Assembly: GCF_000213975.1 (NCBI RefSeq)
Contig: NZ_GL892076.1
Span: 1,112,905 to 1,176,904, forward strand
DNA from: Centipeda periodontii DSM 2778
GTDB lineage: Bacteria; Bacillota; Negativicutes; Selenomonadales; Selenomonadaceae
Reading direction: 5' to 3'
DNA length: 64,000 nt
The position numbers were made by a program, and so were the translations under genes. Under the pieces are notes generated by a model. The model saw only the letters and a list, made by a program, of their open reading frames with translations. It was not told where the DNA came from and did no database searches. Within the stretch, counting starts at the first letter, position 1, and every line of letters begins with the position of its first letter. Shown one piece after another: positions 33,902 through 42,472 of the stretch.

Positions 33902-35869
33902 TTAGAAGGTCATGCGTACGCCGCCGCGCCAGATGCGGCCGTCGTAGGCGAGTGCGTCGCTCTCCTTGTCGAAGATGTTGTCGACGCCGAGGTAGGCGCT
34001 GAACTGGTCGTTGAATTTCTTGGTGACAACGAGATTCGTGAGCGCGAGCGCGGCATCCTTATAAACGGTTCGCCTGCCGACCTGCTCCGCATAGCGATAG
34101 CCGGCGGTCCAGTCCTGCCAGAGCGTCGCGTTCCAGCCGTGCCGCGGGTCATCGTAGCTGAGTTGGAGGCTTGCCTTGTGGCGGGCGCGTCCCGTCAGGC
34201 GTGTGTTGGTCTTATCGTCCTGCGCGTCGAGGTAGGTATAGAGTCCACGCAGGGCGAAGCCGCTGCCGAGATCCTGCTTTGCCTCAAGCTCGACGCCCTG
34301 AATCGTGGCGCTGTCGATGTTCTGATAGGTACCGGTTGAGAGGATAGTAGGCGGCGGGGGACCGGGGATGACGGTATTGACTACATTGACGTTGATCAAG
34401 TCTTCCACCTTGTTGTGGAAGTACGTGAGCTTACCGAAGGTCTTGCCGCGCTCGCCCTCGATTCCGAGGTCGAAGTTCAGCGCCTTTTCGGGCTTCAGAT
34501 CAGGATTTCCAACAATATGGACATTTATTTTTCGAGCCGGTGTATGCCGCCAGTCAAAGTAGAGTTCGCTCGCGGTCGGGGCACGGTAGGCACTGCCGAC
34601 GTTCGCCTTGAAGCGCAGACCCTTGTTTATTTTGTAGGTTGTGCCGAGCTTGCCCGTCACCTCGCTGCCGAATACGTCGCTGTGATCCCAGCGCACGGAT
34701 GGGATGACCGTCCAACGTGGGCTTACAAGCCACTCATCCTGCACATAGAGCGCGGCCAAATTCATTGAGCTGTCGCCAAGTTGATTGGTCACACCCTCAA
34801 GCGTCGTTGTCTTGGAGCCTTTGATGCGCGTGCTCTCGTAGTCTTCCTTGCGGTATTCGCCGCCGACGGTCAGCAGATGATCCTTTGCGATCTGCATGGA
34901 GCGTCTGCCGTCGAAGATCAGGGAGTTGTACGTCATATCGTCAAAGCTGTGGAGGCTGCCGTTTGCGCGGTTTCTTGTCCGCTGATTCTTGTCAAAAAAG
35001 GTATAGTACACCTGCATCTCGTAGTCGCCGCGGCTGTCACGTCCGGAATACTTGACGCCCGTGGAGAAGCGATCATGGTCATAGCTTGTTTTCTGTGTGG
35101 CGGAGTCCTTCATGTCGAGATTTTCCTTCAGATAGTCGAAGAAGACATCGAGCCACTTGTCCCTTGCCACGTCCATACGCCCGTCGATGTTGAAGAAATA
35201 CTTCTTGCCGTATATATTACTGACCGCGTCGGTACCGCGCTCGCGCACGTCCGTGCGCTTGAAGCTCGTGCTGAACGCCCATTTGCCGACCTTGCCGGAG
35301 TCGAGACGGAGACCTTCATTGTTCTGGCGCGTCGTCCAATCGAGGGTAACAGAGGTCTGTGCCTCGGCGGGGCGCTTCCGTATGACGTTGATAACGCCGC
35401 CGAGCGCCTCCGAGCCGTAGAGAGAGCTGACCGCGCCGCGCACAATCTCGATGCGCTCCACATCGTCCATGTTGACGCGCTGCAGCTCATAGTAGTTCAT
35501 CGTCTCGCTCGTATTTTCCGTACGGACGCGGCGTCCATCGATGAGGATGAGCGTCTGATTTGTATTCATGCCGCGGATGGCGGAGCGATTGCCGACCATC
35601 GTGTTTTCCTGCAGATCAATACCGAGGGCGAGTTTGAGCGCCTGTGCAAGGTTCTCCGCGCCCATCTTGTCGATGTCCGCGCGCGTGATGACCTCGACGG
35701 CGCTTGGTGTCTCCTTGATCTCTTGCTCCGTGCGGGAAGCCGTGACAACGACTTCGTCTGTGACTACAGATGCCCCTCCATCGCGAACTGCTGCGTAGGC
35801 GGGCACGGATATTGCGCTGAGTACGGCTGCGGTCAGAAGAATTTTCCTCTGTGTGTGCTTGTGTGACAT
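33902..35869 (-). CDS. TonB-dependent outer-membrane receptor (iron/siderophore or haem type)
   Basis: Start ATG 35869 has AGGAG 8 bases upstream; six codons further upstream lie close to the repeat element. The 655-residue protein has a signal peptide ending PAYAA, a TonB box DEVVVTAS near residue 36, a plug (ALKLALGIDLQENTMVGNRSAIRGM, ILIDGRRVRTE, ERIEIVRGAVSSLYGSEALGGVIN) and a barrel whose C-terminal residue is Phe (RGGVRMTF). Similarity is to CirA/HmuR-type receptors; the ligand is unknown. The Fur-type ABC importer 300 bases upstream on the same strand suggests iron or haem. The gene is bracketed by inverted copies of the repeat element, one ending 20 bases before its start. Confidence 0.9.
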   Translation of the reverse strand: MSHKHTQRKILLTAAVLSAISVPAYAAVRDGGASVVTDEVVVTASRTEQEIKETPSAVEVITRADIDKMGAENLAQALKLALGIDLQENTMVGNRSAIRGMNTNQTLILIDGRRVRTENTSETMNYYELQRVNMDDVERIEIVRGAVSSLYGSEALGGVINVIRKRPAEAQTSVTLDWTTRQNNEGLRLDSGKVGKWAFSTSFKRTDVRERGTDAVSNIYGKKYFFNIDGRMDVARDKWLDVFFDYLKENLDMKDSATQKTSYDHDRFSTGVKYSGRDSRGDYEMQVYYTFFDKNQRTRNRANGSLHSFDDMTYNSLIFDGRRSMQIAKDHLLTVGGEYRKEDYESTRIKGSKTTTLEGVTNQLGDSSMNLAALYVQDEWLVSPRWTVIPSVRWDHSDVFGSEVTGKLGTTYKINKGLRFKANVGSAYRAPTASELYFDWRHTPARKINVHIVGNPDLKPEKALNFDLGIEGERGKTFGKLTYFHNKVEDLINVNVVNTVIPGPPPPTILSTGTYQNIDSATIQGVELEAKQDLGSGFALRGLYTYLDAQDDKTNTRLTGRARHKASLQLSYDDPRHGWNATLWQDWTAGYRYAEQVGRRTVYKDAALALTNLVVTKKFNDQFSAYLGVDNIFDKESDALAYDGRIWRGGVRMTF

Positions 35870-35889
35870 CTTTTCAACTCCTATCATAC

Positions 35890-36055
35890 TATGGAAGCAC
35901 TGATAAATTCAGCACCATCATCTTGGCGCATCTTTTTTGCCCGCTTTTCGCCCTCGATCCTCCACAGAGCACCACTCTGCGTCCGGTTTGCCTCCTCAAC
36001 CGGACGAAAAAATCTACGCCAATCTGACGGACTTCATTTTATCAGCGATTCCCTA
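35890..36055 (-). repeat. small repeat element, copy B (166 bp, inverted relative to copy A)
   Basis: Read on the minus strand it begins TAGGGAATCGCTGATAAAATG and ends TTTATCAGTGCTTCCATA, matching copy A at both ends and in most of the body. The inner hairpin arm pair is CAGAG/CTCTG where A has CATAG/CTATG, a compensated change. A 9-bp stem CGTCCGGTT/AACCGGACG encloses a GAGGAGGC-containing loop. TA lies at both outer edges. Confidence 0.8.
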
Positions 36056-36172
36056 TGTAAACGTGGCGTATGCAAAAGCTCCGCGTGGGGAATTCCTGCA
36101 CATCGCCGCTGCCGCCTCGTTTTGCTCTCCTAAAAAATGCAGATGTGTTTTCTTTGCCCATCCCTCCCTTCA

Positions 36173-37120
36173 CTACGAATTCGGATACATGATGTTCGCG
36201 AGTGTCTGAAGGGCATCCGCAGCGCGGACACCGGGATTTACGGCAAAGAGTTCGTATGGCAGTACATAGACGCGACCGTTCTTCACTGCATCGACATCTG
36301 ACCATGCCTCGCTCTCCTGTAGGTCGCGACGCATCTTCGGCTCAAGCGTCTCAGCGGGACCGTGCACGATGATGAAGATCACGGCTGGATTCTCGCGCGC
36401 GACGAACTCCATGGAAAGCGGAATATAACCGCCGTCCCCCTCCGCCCGATCGGCGATATTGCCGCCGCCGAGCATGTCAATCAGCCCCCCGGTGAAGCAT
36501 TTCGATGTGCCCATGTTAAAGCTGTCGGGCGAACCGAAGACGAGGAGATTCTTTGGTGGCGTGCGCCCCTCCGCACGTTTCTTCACGACATCGAGTTTCT
36601 CTTGAATCACTGTTGCCTGCGCGCGAGCATCCTCTTCGTGCCCCGTGAGGCCTCCGTAGAAGTCGAGCGTGGAGAGCAGGGATGGAACGTCGTCGAGCGC
36701 TTGTATATAGAGTGGTACGCCGGCATTGCTCAGCGTCTCCACAAGCCCCGTATGGAAGGGGACGTTCGTGCCGATGACGAGATCGGGCTGCAGCGCGAGG
36801 ATCTTCTCGATGTCTGGCTGATGTATGATGCCGACCTCCTCTGCGGATGCCGTCTTTTCCTTGACTGTCTCGGAGAGCGCCTGCGAAGTCGGCTTTCCGA
36901 CGATGGCGTCGGCGCCGCCCGCAGCGACGTAGAGGTCGAGGTTCGACGGGTTGAGGATGACGACGCGCTGCGGATGTGACGGAAGTGTGACCGTGCGTCC
37001 CGTGCTGTCCGTTACCATGAGCTCCTTTGGCTCCGGCGGTGCCTGTGCCGAAGGCCAAAGGAGAAAGATGGCAGCTGCCGCGAGGCAGAGAAATGCTGCA
37101 ATGATACCGATTTTTCGCAT
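36173..37120 (-). CDS. iron/siderophore/haem ABC transporter substrate-binding protein
   Basis: ATG 37120 follows GGAGG; a GTG two codons earlier overlaps that site. The 315-residue protein has an N-terminal hydrophobic signal/anchor (IIAAFLCLAAAAIFLLW, no lipobox Cys) and a helical-backbone binding fold: VTLPSHPQRVVILNP, then IEKILALQPDLVIGTNV, and NPGVRAADALQTLANIMYP at the end. It should present an iron chelate or haem to the downstream permease and ATPase. It is the last gene of the three-gene operon, 53 bases beyond the ATPase. Confidence 0.87.
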   Translation of the reverse strand: MRKIGIIAAFLCLAAAAIFLLWPSAQAPPEPKELMVTDSTGRTVTLPSHPQRVVILNPSNLDLYVAAGGADAIVGKPTSQALSETVKEKTASAEEVGIIHQPDIEKILALQPDLVIGTNVPFHTGLVETLSNAGVPLYIQALDDVPSLLSTLDFYGGLTGHEEDARAQATVIQEKLDVVKKRAEGRTPPKNLLVFGSPDSFNMGTSKCFTGGLIDMLGGGNIADRAEGDGGYIPLSMEFVARENPAVIFIIVHGPAETLEPKMRRDLQESEAWSDVDAVKNGRVYVLPYELFAVNPGVRAADALQTLANIMYPNS

Positions 37121-37173
37121 AAACACCTCCGAAAGTGATAACTTCCTAAAGTAATTCTCTGAGATTTCGGTGT

Positions 37174-37983
37174 TCAGTGTTCGTGTGCTGTCCGTGCAAC
37201 GCGCTCGGGCAGGCAGAGTTTCGTGCGCCGTCCCGCAATCTCAATGTCGCTGACGCGACTCTCCACGCCGTAGAGATCACGCACGAGTTCGTGCGTGAAT
37301 ACGTCGTTTGGGGATCCGTCCGCGATAATTTCGCCTGCGCGGACGGCAATGAGGCGACCGCCATAGCGCACGGCTTGGTTGAGGTCATGCAGAACCATAA
37401 TGACGGTGAGACCGAGTGTGTCGTGCAGATTTTCCACAAGCTCCATGAGTGCGAGCTGGTGCCGGATGTCAAGATACGTGGTAGGCTCGTCGAGAAGCAG
37501 CGCCTCCGGCTGCTGGGCAAGCGCCATCGCCAGACGTACGCGCTGACGCTCACCGCCGGAGAGCGCGCGGATCGGTCGCATGGAGAGGGACTCCATGCCC
37601 GTTCGCATGAGTGCCTCACGACATATTTCTCCGTCCTCTTTGGAGAACATGTCCCAAAATTTTCGATGCGGCAGTCGTCCCATGCGAACGAGTTCGAGTA
37701 CCGTGATGTCGCCGGGCGGTTCCGCGCTTTGGGGCAGGAAGGCGATTTTCTGTGCAATATCCCGTTCGCTTTTCCCCCATATGTCGGCGCCTAGGAATTC
37801 GATTGTCCCGCTGCTCGGTTTCAAGAGGCGGGCGAGCGCCTTTAGGAGTGTTGACTTGCCTGAGCCGTTGGGGCCGATGATGGCAGCAATTTCCGCGCGG
37901 TGTATGGATACATCAACCGCGTGTATGATCTCCATGCGCCCGTAGCTGAGCGAAAGCGCGCGTGCCCGCAGCAGTTCTTCCAT
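37174..37983 (-). CDS. iron-chelate ABC transporter ATPase, FecE-type
   Basis: Start ATG 37983, 4 bases after the permease stop. The 269-residue ATPase has Walker A GPNGSGKST, signature LSGGERQRVRLAMALAQQ, Walker B ALLLDEPTTYLD (the FecE/FhuC-type TYLD) and the switch VLHDLNQAVRYGG. It powers the adjacent FecCD-type permease. Confidence 0.92.
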   Translation of the reverse strand: MEELLRARALSLSYGRMEIIHAVDVSIHRAEIAAIIGPNGSGKSTLLKALARLLKPSSGTIEFLGADIWGKSERDIAQKIAFLPQSAEPPGDITVLELVRMGRLPHRKFWDMFSKEDGEICREALMRTGMESLSMRPIRALSGGERQRVRLAMALAQQPEALLLDEPTTYLDIRHQLALMELVENLHDTLGLTVIMVLHDLNQAVRYGGRLIAVRAGEIIADGSPNDVFTHELVRDLYGVESRVSDIEIAGRRTKLCLPERVARTAHEH

Positions 37984-37987
37984 AACG

Positions 37988-39013
37988 TCACTCCCTTCGC
38001 ATGCCTTTCTTGAGTAGGTAGAGGAAGAACGGCGCGCCCAGAAAGGACATGAATACGCCGACCGGCACCTCGACCGGGGCAAAGGCGACGCGTGCCGCAG
38101 CATCCGCACCGGCGACGAGCGCTGCACCCCAGAGTGCCGATGCAGGCAGGAGCCAGTCAAAGTCAGAACCGGTCAGGAGGCGTACGATATGTGGTACGAC
38201 CAGTCCGACAAAACCCAGCATGCCTGCGGCACTGACGGCGGATGCCGCGAGCAGCGCTGCAAGTATGAGGAGGACAAGGCGGGCGCGTGCGACATTCACG
38301 CCCAGGCTTCGCGCCGTTTCCTCACCGAGCTGCAGAGCGTTCAGCCAGCGGCTGCCGAGCAGGGCTCCGGCAATGCCGATGAGTGTGTAGGGGAGAACCA
38401 TCTCTGCATGACTCCAGCTTCTCCCTGCGAAACCTCCTGCCATCCAGTTCACCGTACCCTGCACGCGATCGGAGTAGAACACCATCAGGGCAGTCATCGC
38501 TCCACCGAAGAATGCGGCAATGGCGACGCCTGCGAGCACCATGCGCATCGGATGCACGCCGTTCTCCCATGAGAGGGCAAAGACGAGCGCAACGGCGATC
38601 ATCGCTCCAATGAAGGCACCGAGCGGGACAAATTTTGTTTCGGCAGGCAGCAGGATCATAATGCACATAGCGGCAAGCCCCGCTCCTGCCGAGACACCGA
38701 TGATGCCCGGATCAGCGAGCGGATTTTTCAGAATGCCCTGCAGAATGCAGCCCGCGAGCGCGAGATTGATGCCTGTGAGCGCCCCCGTAACGATGCGCGG
38801 CAGACGAATATGATACAGGATGCGGTAGTCCTCCGGCGTTCCGTTTCCGAGAAGTGTCGGAAGAATATCATGCGGAGCGATCTCGACCGCTCCCAGTGAA
38901 GCGCTCGCAAGCAGTGCGCCCACAAGTGCGAGGAAACCAATGCCAAGTGCCAGCCGACGCAGCAGTGCACGCGGATGAATGTCTGTGGAGAAATTTTTTT
39001 TCGATGCTTCCAT
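37988..39013 (-). CDS. iron-chelate ABC transporter permease, FecCD family
   Basis: ATG 39013 follows TGGAG; upstream codons fall in AT-rich leader. The 341-residue membrane protein has about nine to ten helices, the family motif RLPRIVTGALTGINLALAGCILQ, KNPLADPGIIGVSAGAG, and GFVGLVVPHIVRLLTG for ATPase coupling. It is the first gene of the operon behind a promoter with Fur-like sites. Confidence 0.92.
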   Translation of the reverse strand: MEASKKNFSTDIHPRALLRRLALGIGFLALVGALLASASLGAVEIAPHDILPTLLGNGTPEDYRILYHIRLPRIVTGALTGINLALAGCILQGILKNPLADPGIIGVSAGAGLAAMCIMILLPAETKFVPLGAFIGAMIAVALVFALSWENGVHPMRMVLAGVAIAAFFGGAMTALMVFYSDRVQGTVNWMAGGFAGRSWSHAEMVLPYTLIGIAGALLGSRWLNALQLGEETARSLGVNVARARLVLLILAALLAASAVSAAGMLGFVGLVVPHIVRLLTGSDFDWLLPASALWGAALVAGADAAARVAFAPVEVPVGVFMSFLGAPFFLYLLKKGMRRE

Positions 39014-39176
39014 AGAATCTCCATTTATAAGAATATGAAATATAAAATTATTATCAATAAAGATATAAAAGAAAAAGGGGGATCGCCCCCTTTTTCTACA
39101 ATCAACAGCAGCGAAAATTATAATCATTCCCTCATGTGCTCGTTCGTAGAATACATTATTGTGTTTGTCTTGTCAA
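39014..39176 (-). promoter_or_regulatory. Fur-type control region and leader of the iron importer operon
   Basis: On the minus strand there is TTGACA (39176-39171), a 17-base spacer and TATTCT (39153-39148). A Fur-like box, GAAAATTATAATCATTCCC at 39113-39131, agrees with the 19-base consensus at 15 positions and lies just after the expected start point. A second AT-rich Fur-like sequence lies at 39042-39058. Between them a perfect 10-bp hairpin, AAAAAGGGGG/CCCCCTTTTT (about 39072-39095), sits in the untranslated leader and resembles a terminator. Confidence 0.6.
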
Positions 39177-39201
39177 CTCAAAATTTATGCCGAATATCAA
39201 A

Positions 39202-39304
39202 GCCTGCCCCGCCGCAGCGGGGCAGGGGCGTTTGTAACGATTCATCTAATCATAAAGACAGGGGCAGTTGTACGAAGTTTTCTAGCTTCGTGCAACTGCC
39301 CCTG
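39202..39304. terminator. two consecutive strong hairpins between lipoprotein gene and iron operon
   Basis: The first, GCCTGCCCCGC/GCGGGGCAGG with a 4-base loop (39202-39226), and the second, a 19-bp stem starting CAGGGGCAGTTG (39259-39304), follow the lipoprotein gene on the minus strand. The T-tracts are weak. The rest of 39177-39354 shows no gene. Confidence 0.5.
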
Positions 39305-39354
39305 TGATGTTATCGTTTGACTTTCGTCAGTAGGTTTGTGTACCGGAATGTTCG

Positions 39355-40008
39355 TTATTTCATCTCATCCATAATGGAGTCGTCGCCGCCCTTGAAGAAC
39401 ATGTAGCGCGCGAGGTCTTCCTGGAACTTGCCGACATCGGCGGGCACCCATTTGCCGGTATTCTTGTCCTTCTTGACCTCGACCTCAAACGACTGCTGTC
39501 CTGCGACTTTTGCAGCCTTCAGTTGGTCGGAGAAGATCTTCAGATACACGTCACCGAGCTTGGAAAGAGCTGACGTATCATCCGAATCCATCGCCTTTTC
39601 CATTTCTTTTTCGAGCATCTGCATAGAGCTCGTCATCACAGATGTGAACTCGATATAGTCGGTCGTGACTTTGACCTTCGCCGAGTTGTCGCTCTTAGAC
39701 ACGTCCTCGGTCTTGATCTTCAGCTCCTTGAGCTTGTCACCCATGACCTTCTGGGCAGCGTCGCTTCCTTCCTTGCTGGCTTCGAGACTCTTCCCCAACT
39801 CTTGAATAAAGATCTCGTTGATGGGCTTTGCGCCATCGCCCGTCAGTTTGAAATCCTTCATTGCGGCGGCATCGCCGTGGCCGATTCCCTCTGCGAGGGC
39901 TTGGACATCAACGCTCGGATCGTTCCCGCCGCAGCCCATGAGGGCGACGCTCGTAAAGAGAGCAAAGCAGAGGGCGAGCAGAACCTTACTGAGTGAACGG
40001 ATTTGCAT
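39355..40008 (-). CDS. lipoprotein of unknown function (DUF5105-like)
   Basis: The 217-residue protein has a lipoprotein signal with lipobox ALMGCGG. The mature part is mainly helical and acidic/lysine-rich, with a mid-section VKVTTDYIEFTSVMTS and a C-terminal Lys-rich WVPADVGKFQEDLARYMF. This layout recalls small Firmicutes lipoproteins of the DUF4878/DUF5105 kind with an NTF2-like fold; the assignment is tentative. It is a single gene with hairpins on both sides. No function can be stated. Confidence 0.75.
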   Translation of the reverse strand: MQIRSLSKVLLALCFALFTSVALMGCGGNDPSVDVQALAEGIGHGDAAAMKDFKLTGDGAKPINEIFIQELGKSLEASKEGSDAAQKVMGDKLKELKIKTEDVSKSDNSAKVKVTTDYIEFTSVMTSSMQMLEKEMEKAMDSDDTSALSKLGDVYLKIFSDQLKAAKVAGQQSFEVEVKKDKNTGKWVPADVGKFQEDLARYMFFKGGDDSIMDEMK

Positions 40009-40097
40009 AACACTTCCTCCTTATAGCTGAAATACACGGAAACTGAGGGGGTATCCTCTTTTCCTCCAAAAAGCTCTTCCTATATTCTATCACAGTC

Positions 40098-40127
40098 AGA
40101 AAAAAAGTGTACTGTCATAAATGACAG
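40098..40127 (-). terminator. short hairpin after the cyd operon
   Basis: On the minus strand CTGTCAT and ATGACAG form a 7-bp stem with a 2-base loop, followed after a few bases by seven T residues. It lies 25 bases past the last gene of the cyd operon. Confidence 0.45.
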
Positions 40128-40151
40128 GTTTTACCAAAAAATTTGAAAAAA

Positions 40152-40868
40152 TTATATATCCCAGTGCAGCTGTTCGGGGTTCGGTGTCGCACGGTCGATC
40201 TCGCGCAGGATCCATGGCGCGTTTTCGTGCGCTGCGGCAAAGGCATCTGCAAGTCCCTGCTCATATGCGGGCGGAATCTCCATCGCGTGCAGCGCCATAT
40301 GCATGTAGTCCTTTGCGATGAGGACGACGCCGCGCTCGGCGGCGAGATGTGCCTTGAAGCGGTAGCCGTAGTAGAGATACGAGTTGTGCGGCACGGCGTC
40401 CGCGAGCCCGTCAAAGGCGGCAATGCGCTCGTCCACCTCTGCCTCGGCATCCTCGGTCATGTGCAGCTTGTGCATGAGGTTCCAGCGATCTGCCCAGAGC
40501 TCGCCGCGCAGGATGTACTTGTAGAGGAAATCCGTGGACTCGGCGCACTCGATGGCAAGGTTGATGTGCTCGAGTGCCGCTTCCTGCGTCTCCTTTTCCG
40601 CAGCTTCGAGCGCACTCAGCCCCTGCATGGCATAGATCTTTTCCTCCATGTCCTGTGCAAGCTCTTCGTTCGGCTCTGCGTCGATGATACTCTGAAAAAG
40701 TGCGAGAGCATCACTGCGATATTCCTCCGCCTGTGCGAGGAAATGGGCAAGGCGTGCGCGTGCGTGCCAGTCCGCTACGCCGCCCGCAAAGAGGTCGTGG
40801 GGCGGAGCTGCCGCACCAAGACGGTCTATCACCACATGAATGAGTTCGTGAAAGCGTTCTTCTGTCAT
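40152..40868 (-). CDS. TPR-like protein of unknown function, last gene of cyd operon
   Basis: The 238-residue acidic, soluble protein is almost entirely helical, with alternating Ala/Glu/Leu patterns and a pair of repeats (EAALEHINLAIECAESTDFLYKY; later YGYRFKAHLAAERG) that suggest TPR-like units. It has no signal peptide and no catalytic motif I recognise. Its start overlaps the cydC stop by 4 bases (ATGA), so it is made together with the cytochrome bd assembly transporter. A role in bd oxidase assembly or in regulating it is possible but unproven. Confidence 0.75.
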   Translation of the reverse strand: MTEERFHELIHVVIDRLGAAAPPHDLFAGGVADWHARARLAHFLAQAEEYRSDALALFQSIIDAEPNEELAQDMEEKIYAMQGLSALEAAEKETQEAALEHINLAIECAESTDFLYKYILRGELWADRWNLMHKLHMTEDAEAEVDERIAAFDGLADAVPHNSYLYYGYRFKAHLAAERGVVLIAKDYMHMALHAMEIPPAYEQGLADAFAAAHENAPWILREIDRATPNPEQLHWDI

Positions 40869-42472
40869 AGTTCTATCACCTGTTTCATACGGTCGAGAAG
40901 GGGAAGGTCATGCGTGATGACGATGAGCGTGCCGCCGCGTGCGTCGAGTTCCGCGAGAACGGCGGCAATCAACCGCTCCCCACGCTCTGCATCAAGCCCT
41001 GCGGTCGGCTCGTCGAGAAGAAGAATCGGCGCATTGGAGGCGAGTGCAAGCGCCGTGAGGAGGCGGCTGCGCTGTCCGCCCGAGAGGCGTGCGGCATTCG
41101 CGCCGAGCTCTTCGTCGAGTCCCGCAGGAAGTGCCCGCACAACATCGGCAAGCTGCGCCGTTTCGAGCGCCTCCCACATACGTTCCGCCGTTATACCTTC
41201 GTGCAGACGTAGGAAGTTGTTGCGTATTGACGTGCTGAAGAGATAACTGCCCTGAAGCGCAGCGCCGAAGAGCACGCGCGTCGCGGTCGGAGAGAGTTCC
41301 GTATGCTTTGCTCCGCGATAGGAGAGCATCCCGCCATCGACCTCCCAGAGGCGCAGGAGGAGGCTTGCAAGCGTGGTTTTGCCTGCGCCGCTCTCACCGA
41401 TGATCGCCGTGTGCTGACCGCGCTGAATTGTGAACGAGAGTCCGTTCAGTATGGGCACGGAGGCATGATACCCGAAGGAGATGTCCTGCGCCTCAATAAG
41501 AGGTGCGTCAGGGGCGCTGTCGGGCACGGGGGAGGTAATTTCACGTAGTTCCTTCGTCGCGGGCAGAATTGTCTCTGCCGCCCGTACTGCCTCCACCGTA
41601 CCGAGACTTGCGGCGGGTAGGGGCCGATACTCGCTGAGGACTGCCTCAATAACGAGCACCCAGACGGCGTACTGGACGCCCGTGAGAGCACCGTTTGCGA
41701 CGAGCGGGGTGAGTAGGATGATCAAAAGAATCCAGACGGATACACGCAGAACGTCGAGCAGTGTGAAAAGGCGCTCGCGCTTCGTGCGTTTGCCGCTCTG
41801 TTTCTGCTGAAAATTCACTGCCGCCCGATCGAGATGATTCGTAGCATCCACGAGAGTGCCCGCCGCCGCAAGTTCCATGCGTCCATCGAGACGGTCGAGC
41901 AGTGCGTTGCGGTAGGCGGCGCTCTCCGTGCGCAAATCTGTTTCCCGCAGCAGATGGGGGAGAACGAGATGCGCGGCATACAGGAGTACGATGAGCAGTA
42001 TGCCCCACGGGCTGAGCGGCAGGAGAGCCGCGCAGGTTACGGCGGTGAGTATTCCTGCGATCAGCGGCTGCGGGACGGTGCGGAGGTAGAAGTCACGCAG
42101 TGTCTCGCAGCCCGTCAGGAGATCGTGCAGGAATTCGCCCTCACGCACGTTTCCTTCGCGCAGCGGAATCATCGCAGCCGAGCGGCGGTAGGTCGCCTGC
42201 TGCAAGCCTTCGTAACACGCGAATGCAAGCCGATGGGAGAGCAGGCGGTCGAGGTAGCGAAAGACGGCGCGCCCGATGCCGCAGGCGCGCACCGTCGTAA
42301 TCATGAGTGCGAGTGCGGAGAGGGGAGGCTGCAGGGCAGCACTTGCGATGATCCACGCCGCTGCACCGATGAGCGCAATGCCCGAGGCAGCCGCAAGTAT
42401 GCCCGCGATAAGAGCGGGCAGCGCCTTCATCGGATCAGCAATCCTGAGTAGTCGGAAGAGTGTTCTTGTCAT
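40865..42472 (-). CDS. cydC: thiol reductant ABC exporter, CydC subunit
   Basis: The 535-residue half-transporter has six membrane helices in its first 300 residues, then an ATPase with Walker A GESGAGKTT, signature LSGGQRSRL, Walker B PILLLDEPTAGLD and switch His in IVITHDLPLLD. With CydD it exports cysteine and glutathione-type thiols to the periplasm, needed to assemble haem d cytochrome bd. It overlaps cydD by 4 bases. Confidence 0.9.
   Translation of the reverse strand: MTRTLFRLLRIADPMKALPALIAGILAAASGIALIGAAAWIIASAALQPPLSALALMITTVRACGIGRAVFRYLDRLLSHRLAFACYEGLQQATYRRSAAMIPLREGNVREGEFLHDLLTGCETLRDFYLRTVPQPLIAGILTAVTCAALLPLSPWGILLIVLLYAAHLVLPHLLRETDLRTESAAYRNALLDRLDGRMELAAAGTLVDATNHLDRAAVNFQQKQSGKRTKRERLFTLLDVLRVSVWILLIILLTPLVANGALTGVQYAVWVLVIEAVLSEYRPLPAASLGTVEAVRAAETILPATKELREITSPVPDSAPDAPLIEAQDISFGYHASVPILNGLSFTIQRGQHTAIIGESGAGKTTLASLLLRLWEVDGGMLSYRGAKHTELSPTATRVLFGAALQGSYLFSTSIRNNFLRLHEGITAERMWEALETAQLADVVRALPAGLDEELGANAARLSGGQRSRLLTALALASNAPILLLDEPTAGLDAERGERLIAAVLAELDARGGTLIVITHDLPLLDRMKQVIEL

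Noticed and set aside
33645-36055. Composite transposon carrying the TonB receptor
   Set aside because: No transposase in either flanking copy and the copies are only about 168 bp; recorded as a MITE-like pair instead.
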